64,000 nt of DNA, from positions 372,001 through 436,000 of the forward strand of contig JARKIF010000043.1 of assembly GCA_029378245.1 (NCBI GenBank), in the 5' to 3' direction. The notes under the pieces were generated by a model. It worked only from the letters and a program-made list of their open reading frames with translations. It was not told where the DNA came from and did no database searches. Both the position numbers and the translations under genes were made by a program. Origin of the DNA: Roridomyces roridus. Its lineage: Eukaryota; Basidiomycota; Agaricomycetes; Agaricales; Mycenaceae. Positions 13,554 to 25,671 of the stretch are shown one piece after another. Position 1 is the stretch's first letter. Each line of letters begins with the position of its first letter.

Positions 13554-16331
13554 TGGGCGTGGATGGGGTCTTGCTCTGCATCATTTGCTTTAAAGGGCAA
13601 ACCAAGTCGGAGAAACAATCATAATTGCCGACAATTTCCCGAGCTTGCGAACCCGAATCGGCGCAACAACGCCCCAGATAATTTATAGCTGCCTTCCTGG
13701 TGAGAAGATGTGAATCGGTGCCCACAGAACCGTTACCCGCAACTAGGCACCATATTTACAGCTATTTTCCCGGTTTATTCTCGGTATTACTTCCTGCACG
13801 GTATCCCAATAAGGCAACAATCCTGCTCTTTTCAATTTCGGCGGCCAATTCAGCACACTTCTAAGAGACACCGCCAGCTTCAGAGCTCAAGTCGCCCTCA
13901 TCTTTGTGTAGAAAATCCACCCCTTTGAAGGACCGGCGGAGGTGTTCTGAAACAGAACTGATCGTTCCAATCAAATATCGCGTGTCTTACTCCGAGGAGT
14001 AAGGAGATGGATACAAGGTCGATCACCGGCGGCTAGACAGCTTGGTTCCAGCTTTCCAACAGCTTTCTTGAATATTTACATAATCCAGTCGTTGCGTCTT
14101 TCCTTCTTCCCGAAGTTCTCCCTGGCTGCGTTTGCCTACGGCAAGTCCGAGCGCACGGCCATGACTACCGATGGTTGAGTTCCACATCAGTATTTCATGG
14201 GCCGGGCCTTGAGCTCGTTCCTTGAATTTGTCCGTACCTCGTCCCAGGTCATGTCGTTCAGCGCAGTAGAACGTCAGTATCTTTGATCGCCGAACCTGCC
14301 TGCAGTAGAAGGCGCTGCTGCCTCCATGAACAAGTCAATCAACTTGATCTTGTTCGACAAGTTGGATTCCATTCCATTCCAGCCCGAAATTTTGTGTTGA
14401 TCCTTGAATTTTCCGTGCCCATTGCTCGTGTTTGTATGGTTGAAGAAGGCCGATCGCGTGCAAAGGAAGACATCACACCGAACTTGAAGGCATGTTTGAA
14501 CGCCATGACGCGCTCGTATCTCGGTGTTTTGAAGCTGTACCATCCAACAAGTTGTTTGGAATTGATTTATGGTCGTCGTCTTCAACATGCCGCCCACAGA
14601 AAGACTCGTTGAAACCTCGGCCGATGGAGAACTTGGTAACGAGCAGCTCATATCCTGTTGGACAATTGTTAGAGTTTGTCCGAGGGACAGTCCTTCGCAA
14701 AACGTCAACGGCCAATTGGCATTCTAGTCGACCTTTTGGACCGCCATTTTTTCGTGATAATCCAATATGGTGGCCAGTAGGCTGCTTCCCGAGGTTCCCC
14801 CCAGTCGATCGTATTTGTTTGAAGTCCGAGTGCCATAAACCGGGACAAGACGTCTCGATACTTGCGAGTGTTCACCACAACATTGTGCAGAAAAAGAACA
14901 GCGGCGCGTGTCGACTCATTCCAAAATCAAGTTTCGTGACCATGGTCGGTGATATTAGGGCGCCCACAAACGACCCTGTTGGGCTTGCAGTGCTGCTTTA
15001 TTCTTTCTGAGTGGGGGTAGAACCTCGGGAGCCTCGCGTGTGTTCGTTGGATGATAGGCTGTAAGGAGATCATAGCAGATAGCATTGTTGGCGCGGCGAA
15101 ATGAAACGGCGGCCAAACAGAGGTTGCTGTAGGGTACTTATTATTGCATCAATATCAAGCCGTTCTTGTCGCGGCAAGTATGTATGTTTGTAGCCTTTTG
15201 GTGGGAATATCTCGACCCAGAAACAGAACTAGAGCCCGCGGCAAGACTGCGATGTCACGGAAGAGTGCGGTTCTCCCCTGCGCCGCGATGTGGGCGGGTG
15301 GCTGGCTATCACGATTGGGTTCGAGATACGGGCGACCCTGGAGGGTAGAACCTCGGTTCTTGGGAGGGGTCGATATTGTAGCTACATGAACGGCTGCAGA
15401 GTTTGTTCTGGGCACAAGAAGCAAGAATTGACTTCAATTAAGCCGCAGTCGCTATGATGGACTGCAGTCTGCAGCCGTCGGTAGTCTTGGCATTTCAGCC
15501 GCAGGATCCAGATGCCAAAAGAGAATTGCGGGGGAAAGGCGGAAGGAAGGAAGTATTGTATTCGTAATTCAGCCACATGCATGTGTATTCCAATCTTCGG
15601 TCTGCGAATAGCTTGCCATGGGTCGAAGGAGATGATTTGATTAACGGTGGCGGGGCTTGTGTTGGGATTGGATTGGACAAGGGGCGAACTTGGATGGTTC
15701 AGGGCTGGTTAAGGTCGGCCGCCGAGTAGAAACCGCATGTAGTTGTTACTTTGGTTCGGGCTCCAGAAGGAGTCGGGAAAGTGGCGCTGGTTAGGTCTTG
15801 AGCTGGCATCTGCCGGTAGGGCTGGGAGTTGAGATATAGGGATAGTCTCCGGTTCCTGACACTGTGCGCCCTGATACCAAATTTTGACTCCTGAGGCAAA
15901 CTTGGACTGGGTTGCTCGGAGCGGTACGACCAGAGGAAAGGTACGCAGTATACTCTAGAGCCCGTGGCGAGCCCAGCTTCCTGGATAAGTACCCGGAGGA
16001 ATTAATGAATATGGTCGTTTGTCGCCCACGGACTAATTAGGTAGAAGGACCAAAGAAGGATTGACCGACAGCCCAATAAGTACGGCGAGAGGAAGAGAGC
16101 CAGATGGACGCGGTACAGATATTCAATTCCGGTGGGATTGGACAAGTCGCCCCGGCAGACAGATTCAAGAGTCGAGAAGCCTGAGTTTTGAACTTTGAGC
16201 AATGAAGTTGCCGAGAGAGCCCAAAAAGGAAACACCGGACGTTGACACCAACCTCTACTATTACTGCAGCCTCTTGAACGCCTCTCGGTACCGTCTGCGC
16301 CGAGCGCCGGAAACCCACTCCGGCTGCCAAC
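13554..16331. other. 2.8 kb without a supportable gene
   Basis: Between the divergently transcribed glucosidase and WDR59 genes. All frames are broken by stops. The longest, 14492-15010 (+) and 14274-14708 (-), show no recognisable domain and no plausible splice chain. The 14.1-15.0 kb portion looks like possible decayed coding sequence, but no parent family could be named. Confidence 0.5.
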
Positions 16332-19300
16332 ATGGGGCCCGATTTGACTGTGCGGAGACCAAGCTGGACCCCTGCACTCGACGGGAGCGGGAACCTCAAC
16401 AAGGGAAAGCAGCTACTCTTTTACCCTCCGGCGGAAGAGGAAGACTTTGAGCCCGAGTATGGGTCAGGGGACGGGTTTGGCTCTGCTGAAGAGTCGCCAG
16501 TTGAACGCGATATTGCTGGGAGTGCTGGGTCAGGCGGCGGTGAGAGTTCGGAGGAGTCGAGCACGCTCCTCAAGGTTCTGGAGATTGATATGAAGCAGTT
16601 TGTGGGCGACGCGGTTGGGAATGTGTGTCTCCCCGTTTTGCAGGTTAGGTTTCTGCCATACTGAACTGTTGGAATAGATGAGCATATCGCCGACATCGCG
16701 TGATGTCGTTCTCGCGGCGCGTCGAGGGCTATTTATCATCGACCTCGAGTCACCAACCAGCGTACCACGCTTTCTTCCCCAGGGAGGCACGTGGGATGTG
16801 GCCGACGTGCAATGGAATCCGCATCGTAGTCGTGCCGAGTACATTGTCAGCACCAGTGCTGAGAAATTGTGTGTCCTCTCTGTTTCTACGTTAAATCTCC
16901 CCTCATACCGCCACTAGGTTGATATGGAACCTCCATCTGTCGTCTCCACACACTGCTTCCACCGCGTCGAGCACCCAGACTCAAAACCCCTCCGCCATCC
17001 AGCACGTCCTGCATGCCCACTATCGGGCAATTACGGATATAAACTGGCACCCTGCTCCCGAGGAGCGCGATCTTGTGGTGTGTGCCTTGATCTCTTTATT
17101 AATCCTACATGGAACACGTTACAGGTGACGACGGGCATCGACGCATGGCTATGGTGCTGGGACCTGAGGGCAGCGCGCGGAGGACGTGCAGTATTTGGGC
17201 TTAGTGCGTTCAATGGTGTGTTTCTATCTTGCTCTTTCTCCCTCCCTCTCGTCTCATGCCGCGCGAGCCATGCGTAGCTAACAATCCATACAGCGGGAGG
17301 CACGCAAGTCAAATGGAATCGCCAAAATCCGCATATTCTAGCGTCGAGCCACGCGGGTGAGGTGCTCATCTGGGACCGTAGGGTGAGGCTCGTTTTCGTC
17401 TCTAAAATAACTTTGCTCACCCCCTTCATATAGCATGGCTCTCTGCCGACTACCCGAGTCCGTGCGCACCGGTCCAAGATCTACGGTATCGATTGGAGCC
17501 CGACGGATGAAGGTGGATTGGTTACTTGTGCGCTCGATGGTGTTATCAAGGTTTGTTTTCTTCCATATTAGTGGTCTGGTTGACGGATAATTTTGTAGGT
17601 TTGGGATGTCAATGCGTTGATGGACGATGGAGAGCGGGGTGGGCTGTATGGTGCGGTAAGTGGATTGGTTCTTCTGGCCTTTTCTCTCTCTTGCCATCAC
17701 TTGTTAATTCCTAACATCTCCACACAGACCCCATCTGGCACAGACGCCTGGGCATGTACGTCCTGCGCCCCCCGCACAACGTCAGGGACAGGCGCCTCCT
17801 GGCCCCATCACCACAGTGGCCACGACCATACGCACACGCCGATCCGCACGATTCGTACGGCCAACCCTGTTTGGCGGGCGCGTCATCTCCCTTTTGGACG
17901 TGGCTTGCTCAGTTTGCCGCAGAGAGGGGGCACGGGGCTTGGGATGTATCAACTTGGTGGTGTGTTTTCCTTTTGCTTACTTTCTGAGTCCAAGCGTAGC
18001 TGATCGGGGCGTTTCAAGGCGAGAACGTATACGGAGATGGGGACGAGCCTGTGCAAGTGTTTGAAGGGCATACTGATGTTGTGAAAGAGTTTGTCTGGAG
18101 GCGGGATGCTGGTGAGTATCAGTGCTTATTCGTATCCTTTATTTCTAACAGTATCTAGACGCAAAAACCTTCCAACTCATCACCTGGTCCAAAGACCGTA
18201 CCCTGCGCTTCTGGCCAATTGATCCAGAGTCGATGCAGGTATTTGCTTTCTCCCCTTCCCATCTGTATTTTACTGACAATGACCCAGAAAGTCGGCTTTG
18301 TACGACCTCCAGAACCGCTCCCTGGTGCACCGCCCACAACGCCTCCAGCTCCAGCTACATTCTCGTTCCGCAATCCACCGCCACCAGCTGACGTCGCGGA
18401 AGCGCAGGGGATTACCTCATCTCCTGCTCTTCCAGTGCTCTCAGCGCCGATTGGGGCTCGGACAATTCTCGCAGGGGTGCGGGCGGGCGGCGGACCGCGT
18501 GCTAATCAGCATGGAAATGGTCATTTGCTTTTTGAGAAGGCGCGGACGCCTGCTGTGACGACACGTATGTCACGTGGTACGGCTAGTGGGCGGCGGGCGG
18601 TTGGGGCGGTCGACGCTTTGACGTGGCTGTCGAATGTCAAAGAGGTTGCAGATGCGGCGGGGAGTGTTATAGGCAGGAGTAGCTCGGGCGGGCAGAGGGG
18701 CAGTAGCGCGGGTGGGAGTGAGAGGGGGAATAGTAGAGTGCGGAGGCGGAGTGATAGTCAGGGCCCTGGGCGAGGACCAATGGAGGAGGGCCAGACTTTG
18801 CAGGATGAGTTGACGTCGGTGGTCAGTAAATTGGTCTTGGCAAATTTGAAGATCAAGCTAGAAAAGGTGTGCATTTTTCGACTTGCATTTGCGCAATACT
18901 CACTTTGGGCAGCATGATCTCAAGAAGCGGACGTGTACACTTGGACTTCACGGTCCCTGGGGCGAATCCTCCTCGGTCTTCATCCGCATCACCTTCACCT
19001 TTCCCAAAGACTATCCACATGGTCAACATCCCAACGGTACCCCTACCGTCGAGCTTGAGCGGAACCCGCTTATTACGCTCAAAAAGCGCGCTTTCATTCT
19101 TCGGCATTTGCGAGCTCTGCGTGAACGACGGCCTTGTCTTGAAGCGTGCTTGCGTTTCCTTAGCGAAGGCGTCAAGTCTGGGGCACCGCACCATTCTGAT
19201 TCGTCTTCGGATGAAGAAGGGGAGCGGGGGCGCAAATCGCAGACTGTATCGCTTCTTCGTAACCACAAGAATCTGGCCGAACCACGGACATCTCAAGGCA

Positions 19301-21257
19301 CTTTTGGTCCTAACGGTATGTTTTTGGTCTCGAATGGGATGTCCTCTGACTGCTGCTAGGGGAGCTGGTGTGCTTCTTTCGGGCCCCTCCGCGCTTTGTG
19401 CGCAACGTACTTCGCGATCTGCCCAATACAGCTTCCCCAGCGAAAACCTCGTCAGAGCTTATGCATGAAAGCGTCGACATGGGCTCGGAACAGACTCGTG
19501 CATTACGGTCTCCTGCGCTCGTGGCAGACGCTGTGCGGCAGCTGAGTCTTGCTGCGACGGACCGTATTGTGAAACCGCCCGAGCCACGCCGTCCGCATGA
19601 GGGCGAACACATCTTGCGTATCATGACGAATTTGTTGACCTTTTCCCACGACACGTCGCATCACGAGTCTTCGCGCGTCCGAGACGAGGACGGGTTCCCC
19701 ACTGGCGACAACAGCTTTTCGTATTCTTCAGCCCGGAGAAGCAATGTCTTTATTACCAGTACAACGGACATTTCGGGGCCTGATCGTCAAGTCGCCAATG
19801 GATATGTCTTTCAGGCGGAAACGATCGCTGGGTTATGTCAGAAGAACGCCGAGGTGGCCCGGGATCATGGGCGATATGATCACGAGCGAATATTCAAGAT
19901 CCTCTTTGCGTTATTTCCTCCGAAAGAGTATCCCTGTGAGCCCAGTATAATTGCGGTGAAGATGGTCACACGCCTGTAAGTTCCATTCTGCACCACGTTT
20001 CCTCATCTGACAGCCTCCTCAGCCACGATGAACTTTACAAAATGAAGGACATCCAGATGTTGGCGATGTTGTCGATGATTGTGCTTCAGGGCTACCCAAA
20101 CGCCTCCCCGCAGAGCAAGAAGAAGACACCCGAACTGCGCGGGACCCCGACCGCCAAGTTCACTGCTCCAGATTATTTCAGTCTTTCCCGAGCCAGCGGC
20201 CCCAATCTCAGCCCCGTCTCTCCTCACTGGCCACGAATTGCGCCTTCTCCCCCAACCCAGGCTGGGCTCTCGACATCCAATTCCTCGCGTGGCTCATGGT
20301 CAAGTCTCTTTAACGCGGGAAGCATGCGGCAATTCATGTCGGGTGTGCAGGATTCGCTCAAAGACGGGTTGATGACGCCCTCGTTGGATTCATCGAGCTC
20401 CATCTCGGCGATTCCTGTACCGAAATCCGACCGGAGCAACATTCTCCGCGGTCCTGATTCGCCGCTTCCACGTCGAAAGGGAATTTGGCGGGATGGACTG
20501 CCGTCGCCTGCACTTGTGTCCAAGTCGTGGAACGATACTTCTCCTGGGATGAAGCATGCTGTATCGTTTTCATCGGCTGGTCATCGTCGGCCTGGATCGT
20601 CGCGTTATATGACGCCAAAGGGCAACCGAAAGGACCGGATAGTCTTTTACGATGCGCCTACTGAATTTGGGTTCGTACCGTTACTTTACTTAATTTTGCT
20701 CCCCGGCTGATATTCAATGCAGACCGAAAGGGTTCGCTCCAGCCCTGATATTGGAGTTTCTGAGTCATGTCCATATCTATGCGGATGTTCTTTTCAGTTG
20801 GCAGTTATTCCACAAACGACTGGAACTCGTCAAGTCTGTCAATCATGCTGGTGAGACGGACGATCGGAAGGAATTTGACATTGGCTTGATGCGCACATGT
20901 CCGCACTGCAATACGGAGCAGGAGGGTAATTTCTGTACCCACTGTTCCCGCGGGATGCCCATTTGTACCGTCTGCCGTCTTCCAGTGAAAGGTATGGAGT
21001 TTCGATATCCTGAATCGTTTGGCTGCTCATGAGCGCAAACAGGTCTTTCACGGAGCTGCATACGGTGCCTGCATGTAACGCATGTCTCGTGTTGGCGTCG
21101 TCTCGACGTGCCTATATGTCCCTCGGGCTGTGGGTGTCTTTGTGACAATCTCAATCGGGCACCGGGCGGTTCGACGCCGGGACTTGCATCGCCCCTTGGC
21201 AGCCTTACTCGGCAGTTGGCCGTGCCACTGAAGGCTTCGTTTTCGAAACGAAGTTGA
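16332..21257 (+). CDS. WDR59/Sea3 (Mtc5)-like GATOR2/SEACAT subunit
   Basis: WD40 protein of the vacuolar SEA/GATOR complex that tunes TORC1 to amino acids. After an acidic leader, the propeller starts MKQFVGDAVGN / MSISPTSRDVVLAARRGLFIIDLESP and GGTWDVADVQWNPH, the WDR59 N-terminal signature. Further blades include HYRAITDINWHP, GGTQVKWNRQNPHILASSHAGEVLIWD, GIDWSPTDEGGLVTCALDGVIKVWD and FQLITWSKDRTLRFWPID. An RWD domain follows (LQDELTSVVSKL...FIRITFTFPKDYPHG...PTVEL). The C-terminus is a zinc RING-like module: CPHCNTEQEGNFCTHC, then after an intron SCIRCLHVTHVSCWRRLDVPICPSGCGCLC, stop 21255-21257. At least a dozen introns interrupt it. The full WD-RWD-zinc order makes the assignment firm. 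Confidence 0.9.
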
Positions 21258-21353
21258 TGGAGTTTGACTGCGAGGGTTGTGGATTTGGCGAGCTGTTGAG
21301 CTTGGGCACGGCGACCGCGACCTTGATGTAACAACGTCCGTGTGCTCAAGCGC

Positions 21354-21836
21354 TCAACGGCCATCCGTGGGATACTGCATTCCGAGAACCGTGCTGGGCG
21401 CGGCGGTGGAGAGGCTGGCGCGCGAGCGAGGCAAGACATACGGGGCGGTGAAAGTGAGGCGACTGAAAGTGCGGCCTTCGGCGGGTTCGGCCTCGGACTC
21501 GAGGGGCTGGGACTCGAGACACAACCTGCGCTGGTTGTCCCCAATGCGAACGAGGCTTCTTCGGCGGTTCAGGACGTAGAAAGCAGACAAAAGAGCGACA
21601 AGAACGATGCAGGCGGAAACGACGGCGATTGGAAGAACGGGAAGGTGTAGGCTATTGAACCAGGGTCAAGACGGAGACGCAACAGTTCAACAACGGCGGC
21701 ATGCTGACCTTGGCCGGGTAGCCTCGTTGGTGGGGGTTTGGAGAGACAGAGAACCGGTAGCACTAGTATTGTTTAGAAAAAAAATTGTGCATCAAGGAGG
21801 AAGGAAACTCAGTACTTACGAGCTGCTAGCATCCAT
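21354..21836 (-). CDS. Small single-pass membrane protein (left-arm copy)
   Basis: Three exons give about 120 residues. MDASSS is followed by a Thr/Ser-rich ectodomain piece (ATGSLSLQTPTNEATRP). After a second intron (donor GTCAGC, acceptor CAATAG) comes SLHLPVLPIAVVSACIVLVALLSAFYVLNRRR, one hydrophobic helix closed by basic residues, then a cytosolic tail of about 70 residues. The frame is restored exactly by both splices (donor GTAAGT, acceptor ACTAG for the first). There is no cleavable signal peptide. The architecture resembles the larger Ser/Thr-rich membrane proteins at 34373 and 44944. The stop codon is the terminal three bases of the repeat arm. Tail-to-tail with WDR59, 96 bp apart. 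Confidence 0.65.
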
Positions 21837-22043
21837 GTTCTCGAAGGGCAAGCAAGAGAAACAAGCAGTTGAGGGGGCGCCGGCCTTCTTGTATACTGTC
21901 CAGAAATAGCATGGTGGTGCTCGCGTGAGAGGGAAGAGAATGGGCGGTGCTGCTGGTGGTCGGAGAGAGAAAGAGGGCACGTCTAAAAAGGGATGAATCA
22001 AAGAGATTGCTCTCAAAAAGGACGGAGATTCATTCAAAAAGCG

Positions 22044-22141
22044 TGCTCCCAGTGAGGATCGAACTCACGACCTCCAGATTTAAGGACCTTGGATCCCTCA
22101 TATTATGAGACTGGCGCTCTAACCAACTGAGCCATGGAAGC
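22044..22141 (-). tRNA. tRNA-Met(CAT), elongator type, with intron
   Basis: The 7-bp acceptor GCTTCCA/TGGGAGC, D-arm GCTC...GAGC, anticodon loop CTCATAA and T-loop TTCGATC are all visible. An intron of about 24 nt follows the base 3' of the anticodon. The T-T pair closing the anticodon stem also occurs in yeast elongator tRNA-Met. A T5 Pol III terminator follows the 3' end. Mirror copy at 33258-33355. Confidence 0.9.
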
Positions 22142-22389
22142 TTGTTTTTTCGTAATTCTCGTTCATCACAGGCCCGTTCTGTACCTTGCAATTCAATTGT
22201 GGTTCTATGACTGTTCTAGTCCTTCTTCAGCATCCGCATACAGTTGAAACTGTTTTCAGCGCTTGTGTCTGTTTACTGCACTCATGTCTAGTCCAGATCT
22301 TTGCACAGGCAGAACTGTGCTTGCAACAGCACTGAGCCTATCAAGGACTATTTGGTGGAATCTTCAAGGACAAAAAACAAAAACTATAC

Positions 22390-22513
22390 TGATTGGAGTG
22401 GGATTCGAACCCACGCCCTTTCGGACCAGATAACCACCATTGCAGATAGTTAGAGGAGCATCTTTGGATGCTGGTCCTTAGTCTGGCGCCTTAGACCGCT
22501 CGGCCATCCAACC
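22390..22513 (-). tRNA. tRNA-Leu(AAG) with long intron
   Basis: Class II tRNA: acceptor GGTTGGA/TCCAATC, leucine-type D-arm TGGCCGAGCGGTCTAAGGC and anticodon stem CCAGA/TCTGG with loop CTAAGG. The extended variable arm is TCCGAAAGGGCG and the T-arm is TGGGTTCGAATCCCA. The intron is about 44 nt. Poly-T runs follow. Mirror copy at 32886-33009. Confidence 0.88.
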
Positions 22514-22729
22514 TTATGTAAGAAGTACCCGTTGCTGGCCTATCCTTCCTAGCAGCTCCAGAATGTACAACAACTTTTATGCCACATTCTTCCAAGGTGA
22601 CATCCCTTTTTCTCTCCCTCTCATATACTTGTTGAGCTGACTCTATTCCTTTCTTAATGTAGTGATAATATGCTGCTTCCTGGGCTGCAACTACACTAGA
22701 ATGACTTCGCCTTTTGTTTGATGCAATCA

Positions 22730-22841
22730 GCCCGCCTAGCTCAATCGGATAGAGCGTCAGACTCTTAAAGCAGGTGGGCTCATGTATCTCCTGGTTATTC
22801 TTGAGATCTGAAGGCTGCGAGTTCGACCCTCACGGTGGGCT
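22730..22841 (+). tRNA. tRNA-Lys(CTT) with intron
   Basis: Acceptor GCCCGCC/GGTGGGC, D-arm TAGCTCAATCGGATAGAGC, anticodon loop CTCTTAA on stem TCAGA/TCTGA, and T-loop TTCGACC. The intron is about 39 nt. A T6 terminator follows. Mirror copy at 32558-32669. Confidence 0.88.
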
Positions 22842-23314
22842 ATGAACCTTTTTCTTCTTCTTCATCGTCCTTCAAGGCTGTTGAGATTGACATGTGGACT
22901 CAGTACCTCCCAATGTTTCTGATGACTCAGTATTGAGAGACAAATACTGTTGGAAGACCAGCCACTGCCAGCCAGTTGGAAAATCGATACATTACAATGA
23001 CAGCCTTACACACTGCCTTTTGAATGCTCAGTCAGTTCCAGGTTCCAACACTACCTCGCCGGATGGGACTGGACAACACCCCAGTCACTTTTTCTTACAT
23101 AGTCTGTGGTTCCTTTCTGCAAAATTCATTTTCATGTCCAGCTCCTAAAGGCTAAGCCTCTCTGTCTAGTGGATTTTGATTCTTTCAAGGTTTCAGCATA
23201 ACCTCATCATCTTGGAAAGACAGAATAATTGAGTGAATTTGCAAAGTGTTAGTTAGGTAAGACAGGAGCAATGAAAGGCAAAGCAGTCCAATGACACCAA
23301 AACAAAAGAGGGAC

Positions 23315-23407
23315 TGGACACATTGGGAATTGAACCCAACACCTCTCGCAGTCACGTGACAATGTCAGATGCTAAGCGAGCGTGATAACCAACTACACCA
23401 TGTGCCC
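23315..23407 (-). tRNA. tRNA-Ala(AGC) with intron
   Basis: Acceptor GGGCACA/TGTGTCC (one G-T pair), D-arm TGGTGTAGTTGGTTATCAC, anticodon stem CTCGC/GCGAG with loop TTAGCA, and T-arm TTGGGTTCAATTCCCAA. The intron is about 20 nt. A TTTT run follows the 3' end. Mirror copy at 31992-32084. Confidence 0.85.
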
Positions 23408-23642
23408 TGTTGAAAGAGCCCTTCGGCTGGGATACCCATAGCGACCCCAGGTGTATCACCAAGGAAAACACTAAACAACACATCAAGTGTGTTAGCACAG
23501 ACATGGAGGCAATCATGCATGCCATTTCCTAGGTTTGATGTCTCAAAGCTCCAACATGACCCTAGTTGCATGATGGGGAAAAAATTTGAGTAGAAAGACT
23601 TCAGCTACCAGAGCATATGGAGGATGACTTGACAATCAAAAA

Positions 23643-23727
23643 TGATTCAACCCGGGATCGAACCGAGGACCGCCTGCGCCTTTGAGATATGTGAAGCAGA
23701 TGTGATAACCAACTACACCATTGAACC
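23643..23727 (-). tRNA. tRNA-Val(CAC) with short intron
   Basis: Acceptor GGTTCAA/TTGAATC, D-arm TGGTGTAGTTGGTTATCAC, anticodon stem TCTGC/GCAGG with loop starting TTCACA, and T-loop TTCGATC. The intron is about 12 nt. A TTTTT terminator directly follows. Mirror copy at 31672-31756. Confidence 0.87.
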
Positions 23728-23932
23728 TATATTTAGGGGTCTTCTTGGGCACACTCATCCCTTCCCTTGCTTGCCCAGAGAAAGTTCCAATACTTGATTC
23801 TGAGGTCAGGCACACCCCAGTATCCCAAATCAAATCAATCAATGCATCCAGCATAGGCATTGTCACAAGAAGACTGTAAGTAACTGAAGAAAGGGGTATG
23901 GTAATGCAACACCCCTAGTTGATGCAATCAAA

Positions 23933-24041
23933 GCCCACCTAGCTCAATCGGATAGAGCATCAGACTCTTAAAGTAGGTGGGTTTATCTCCTCGTTCTTCC
24001 TGGAGATCTGAAGGCTGCGAGTTTGACCCTTGCGGTGGGCT
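23933..24041 (+). tRNA. Divergent second tRNA-Lys(CTT), possibly a pseudogene
   Basis: Clearly paralogous to 22730-22841: acceptor GCCCACC/GGTGGGC, same D-arm, anticodon loop CTCTTAA. The intron differs in sequence and length. The T-loop reads TTTGACC, so the normally invariant C56 is T, which should weaken the B box and tertiary fold. A TTTT run follows. Function is doubtful. Mirror copy at 31358-31466. Confidence 0.7.
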
Positions 24042-24175
24042 ACCATCCCTTTTGCACACATCTTCCTTGAACAATGAGCTTCTGATAATTTTCTTTCATC
24101 CAACAACATGAACCTACGCACCTCATTAGCCTAGTAACCTTAACCAAGAGGCTGGTTCCAGGAAGGAGGCTCCAC

Positions 24176-24470
24176 TAGGGATCGGCACAGGTAAACCCGC
24201 AGGTATCTTGGGGTCTACCTGTACTCCTACCTGCGGGTACGGGTACGGGTTGGTGGCCAAAATGGCAGCAGTTTGATGCCCACAGGAATTTTTCAGGTTG
24301 AATTGATGTGATTCAATGCCTGGCACGGTGAATTGAGATTGAGCATGCTCACAGTTCGAAACACCCTCTCTCAGTGTCAACACGGTGCTTTGCCTGGCTT
24401 GGTGGCTTACCCACGGGTCACGGGTATCCAGCTCGGCTACCCGTACCCATGCTGTTCCCTAGGCTGAGTA
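24176..24470. mobile_element. hAT-like non-autonomous element (MITE), left arm
   Basis: A 295-bp segment flanked by perfect 8-bp direct repeats GGCTCCAC (24168-24175 and 24471-24478), the target-site length of hAT transposons. The ends contain related inverted motifs (TAGGGATCGGCAC at left; reverse complement of the right end includes TAGGGAACAGCATGGGTAC). Internal CCCGTACCCG-type runs form further inverted repeats. No coding capacity. Confidence 0.6.
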
Positions 24471-24598
24471 GGCTCCACCAGAATGTAGTTGTATGACATA
24501 GTACTAGTTGAAATCCTGTGTGCGGTCCAAATGGCAGCATGTCACGGTGCTGGGGAGCTCTGGGAACGAGAATGGCAGATGGAGAATTAAGCAGAGGA

Positions 24599-24889
24599 GC
24601 AGAACGAGGGCAGGCAGGCAACTGGCATTGGAAGGACCCCACACGAACTTGAAATTGAATCCTGAAAGGAACATAGACCAGCGCACCTGGCGGCAATTTA
24701 AAACTCAGGAAGACATAAAATACTCAAGATTTTTATTGCCAGAGATCACAGAGACCATGTGAACGGCACCGAGAAGCCAGGCAGGCATGTCACAGAAGGC
24801 ATCCACGAAAGCGAGAAGCTCCTTGTCGTAGACCTCTTAGTTGATCTGGGAGAGTTTCCGGAAGTAGTAGGCCGTCTCACTGCCTACTC
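24599..24889 (-). pseudogene. Ty3/Gypsy reverse transcriptase-RNase H relic, left arm
   Basis: One frame reads AYYFRKLSQIN, stop, EVYDKELLAFVDAFCDMPAW, VISGNKNLEYFMSS, stop, VLNCRQVRWSMFLSGFNFKFVWGP. This is the end of the Ty3/Gypsy RT-RNase H region (YDKELLA, HKNLEYF, RWSMFLS..F). Two in-frame stops, lost catalytic residues and no flanking pol domains make it a dead fragment. Confidence 0.85.
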
Positions 24890-25094
24890 CGCTTTTTCCT
24901 CATTATCTCCTCTATGTCCATATTGTGTTTGCATCCAACTACATTTGTTTTTTCTTCTGAAGATTGTGTCTGAGCAATGGTTATCAGTGGGGCATCCAGG
25001 GCTCTGTATTTAGACCAGCCTCTCTCAAATTCGTCAGGCTGATGAGAGTTCATCAGCCAGATGGGTGATTGCGATCTTGAGAGATGTTAAGTAA

Positions 25095-25443
25095 GAGTCC
25101 GTTCGGAAACTTTTCCAATTGTGCTTTTCACTTGACAACGGCGAAACGGAGATTTTAGATCGTAACTAGGTGTCGAGCCGATGTCGAAATGCAGATAGCA
25201 ACGCACTTTTGGGAAAGCGGTATTGATTGCCTCTGATGGCAGACGTGGCAGACTTGCCGAACATCCTCAAGAGGAAATTCAATCTGAATGCCGATCATGA
25301 TATGCTCGGCAAACACGACAGCCGACAGCTCACAGGCATGCAATCGTTATCATGCCAAATCTATGCCGCAAAGTCAATACGAAATCTCCGGTTCGCAGTT
25401 GTCAAGTCCGAAACGCAAACTGGAAAAGTTTCCGAACGGACTC
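25095..25443. mobile_element. PIF/Harbinger-like MITE, left arm
   Basis: A 349-bp element with terminal inverted repeats beginning GAGTCCGTTCGGAAACTTTT and subterminal similarity (TTGACAAC / CGGAGATTT on both sides). It is flanked by a TAA target-site duplication (25092-25094 and 25444-25446). A 3-bp TWA target is the Harbinger hallmark. No transposase is encoded. Confidence 0.75.
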
Positions 25444-25585
25444 TAAGGGCGGATGGAAAGCTCATCAGCTGGATCAGCTTCCCAGCCCTCGCGGCCCATA
25501 TATGGCCTGATATGGCCATACATATTTTTCCCGGTTTTGGTGATATGATTGTAATCCAATTTTATTCACCACACATGTGCTCAAC

Positions 25586-25630
25586 ATGTACCGTCTGACT
25601 TATGAACCAACCAGCCGAGGAAAATTTAAA
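25586..25630. repeat. 45-bp direct repeat, proximal unit, left arm
   Basis: The 45-bp sequence recurs at 26247-26291 in the same orientation, 661 bp away. The two units bracket the LTR fragment. Mirror copies lie at 29769-29813 and 29108-29152. Confidence 0.85.
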
Positions 25631-25671
25631 TGGCCCCTGTCACCTGATCACGTGAACACAGGCCCAGGTTG

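Noticed and set aside
14274..15010. Overlapping frames considered as a gene between glucosidase and WDR59
   Set aside because: No recognisable family, no consistent splice chain, stops in all extended frames.
19368..19979. Frame in WDR59 considered as a separate gene
   Set aside because: It is in phase with neighbouring exons and corresponds to the expected region between RWD and zinc domains.
22044..24041. Possibility that the repeated structured blocks form a CRISPR-like array
   Set aside because: Each block folds as a different tRNA with anticodon, T-loop and Pol III terminator; the genome is clearly eukaryotic.
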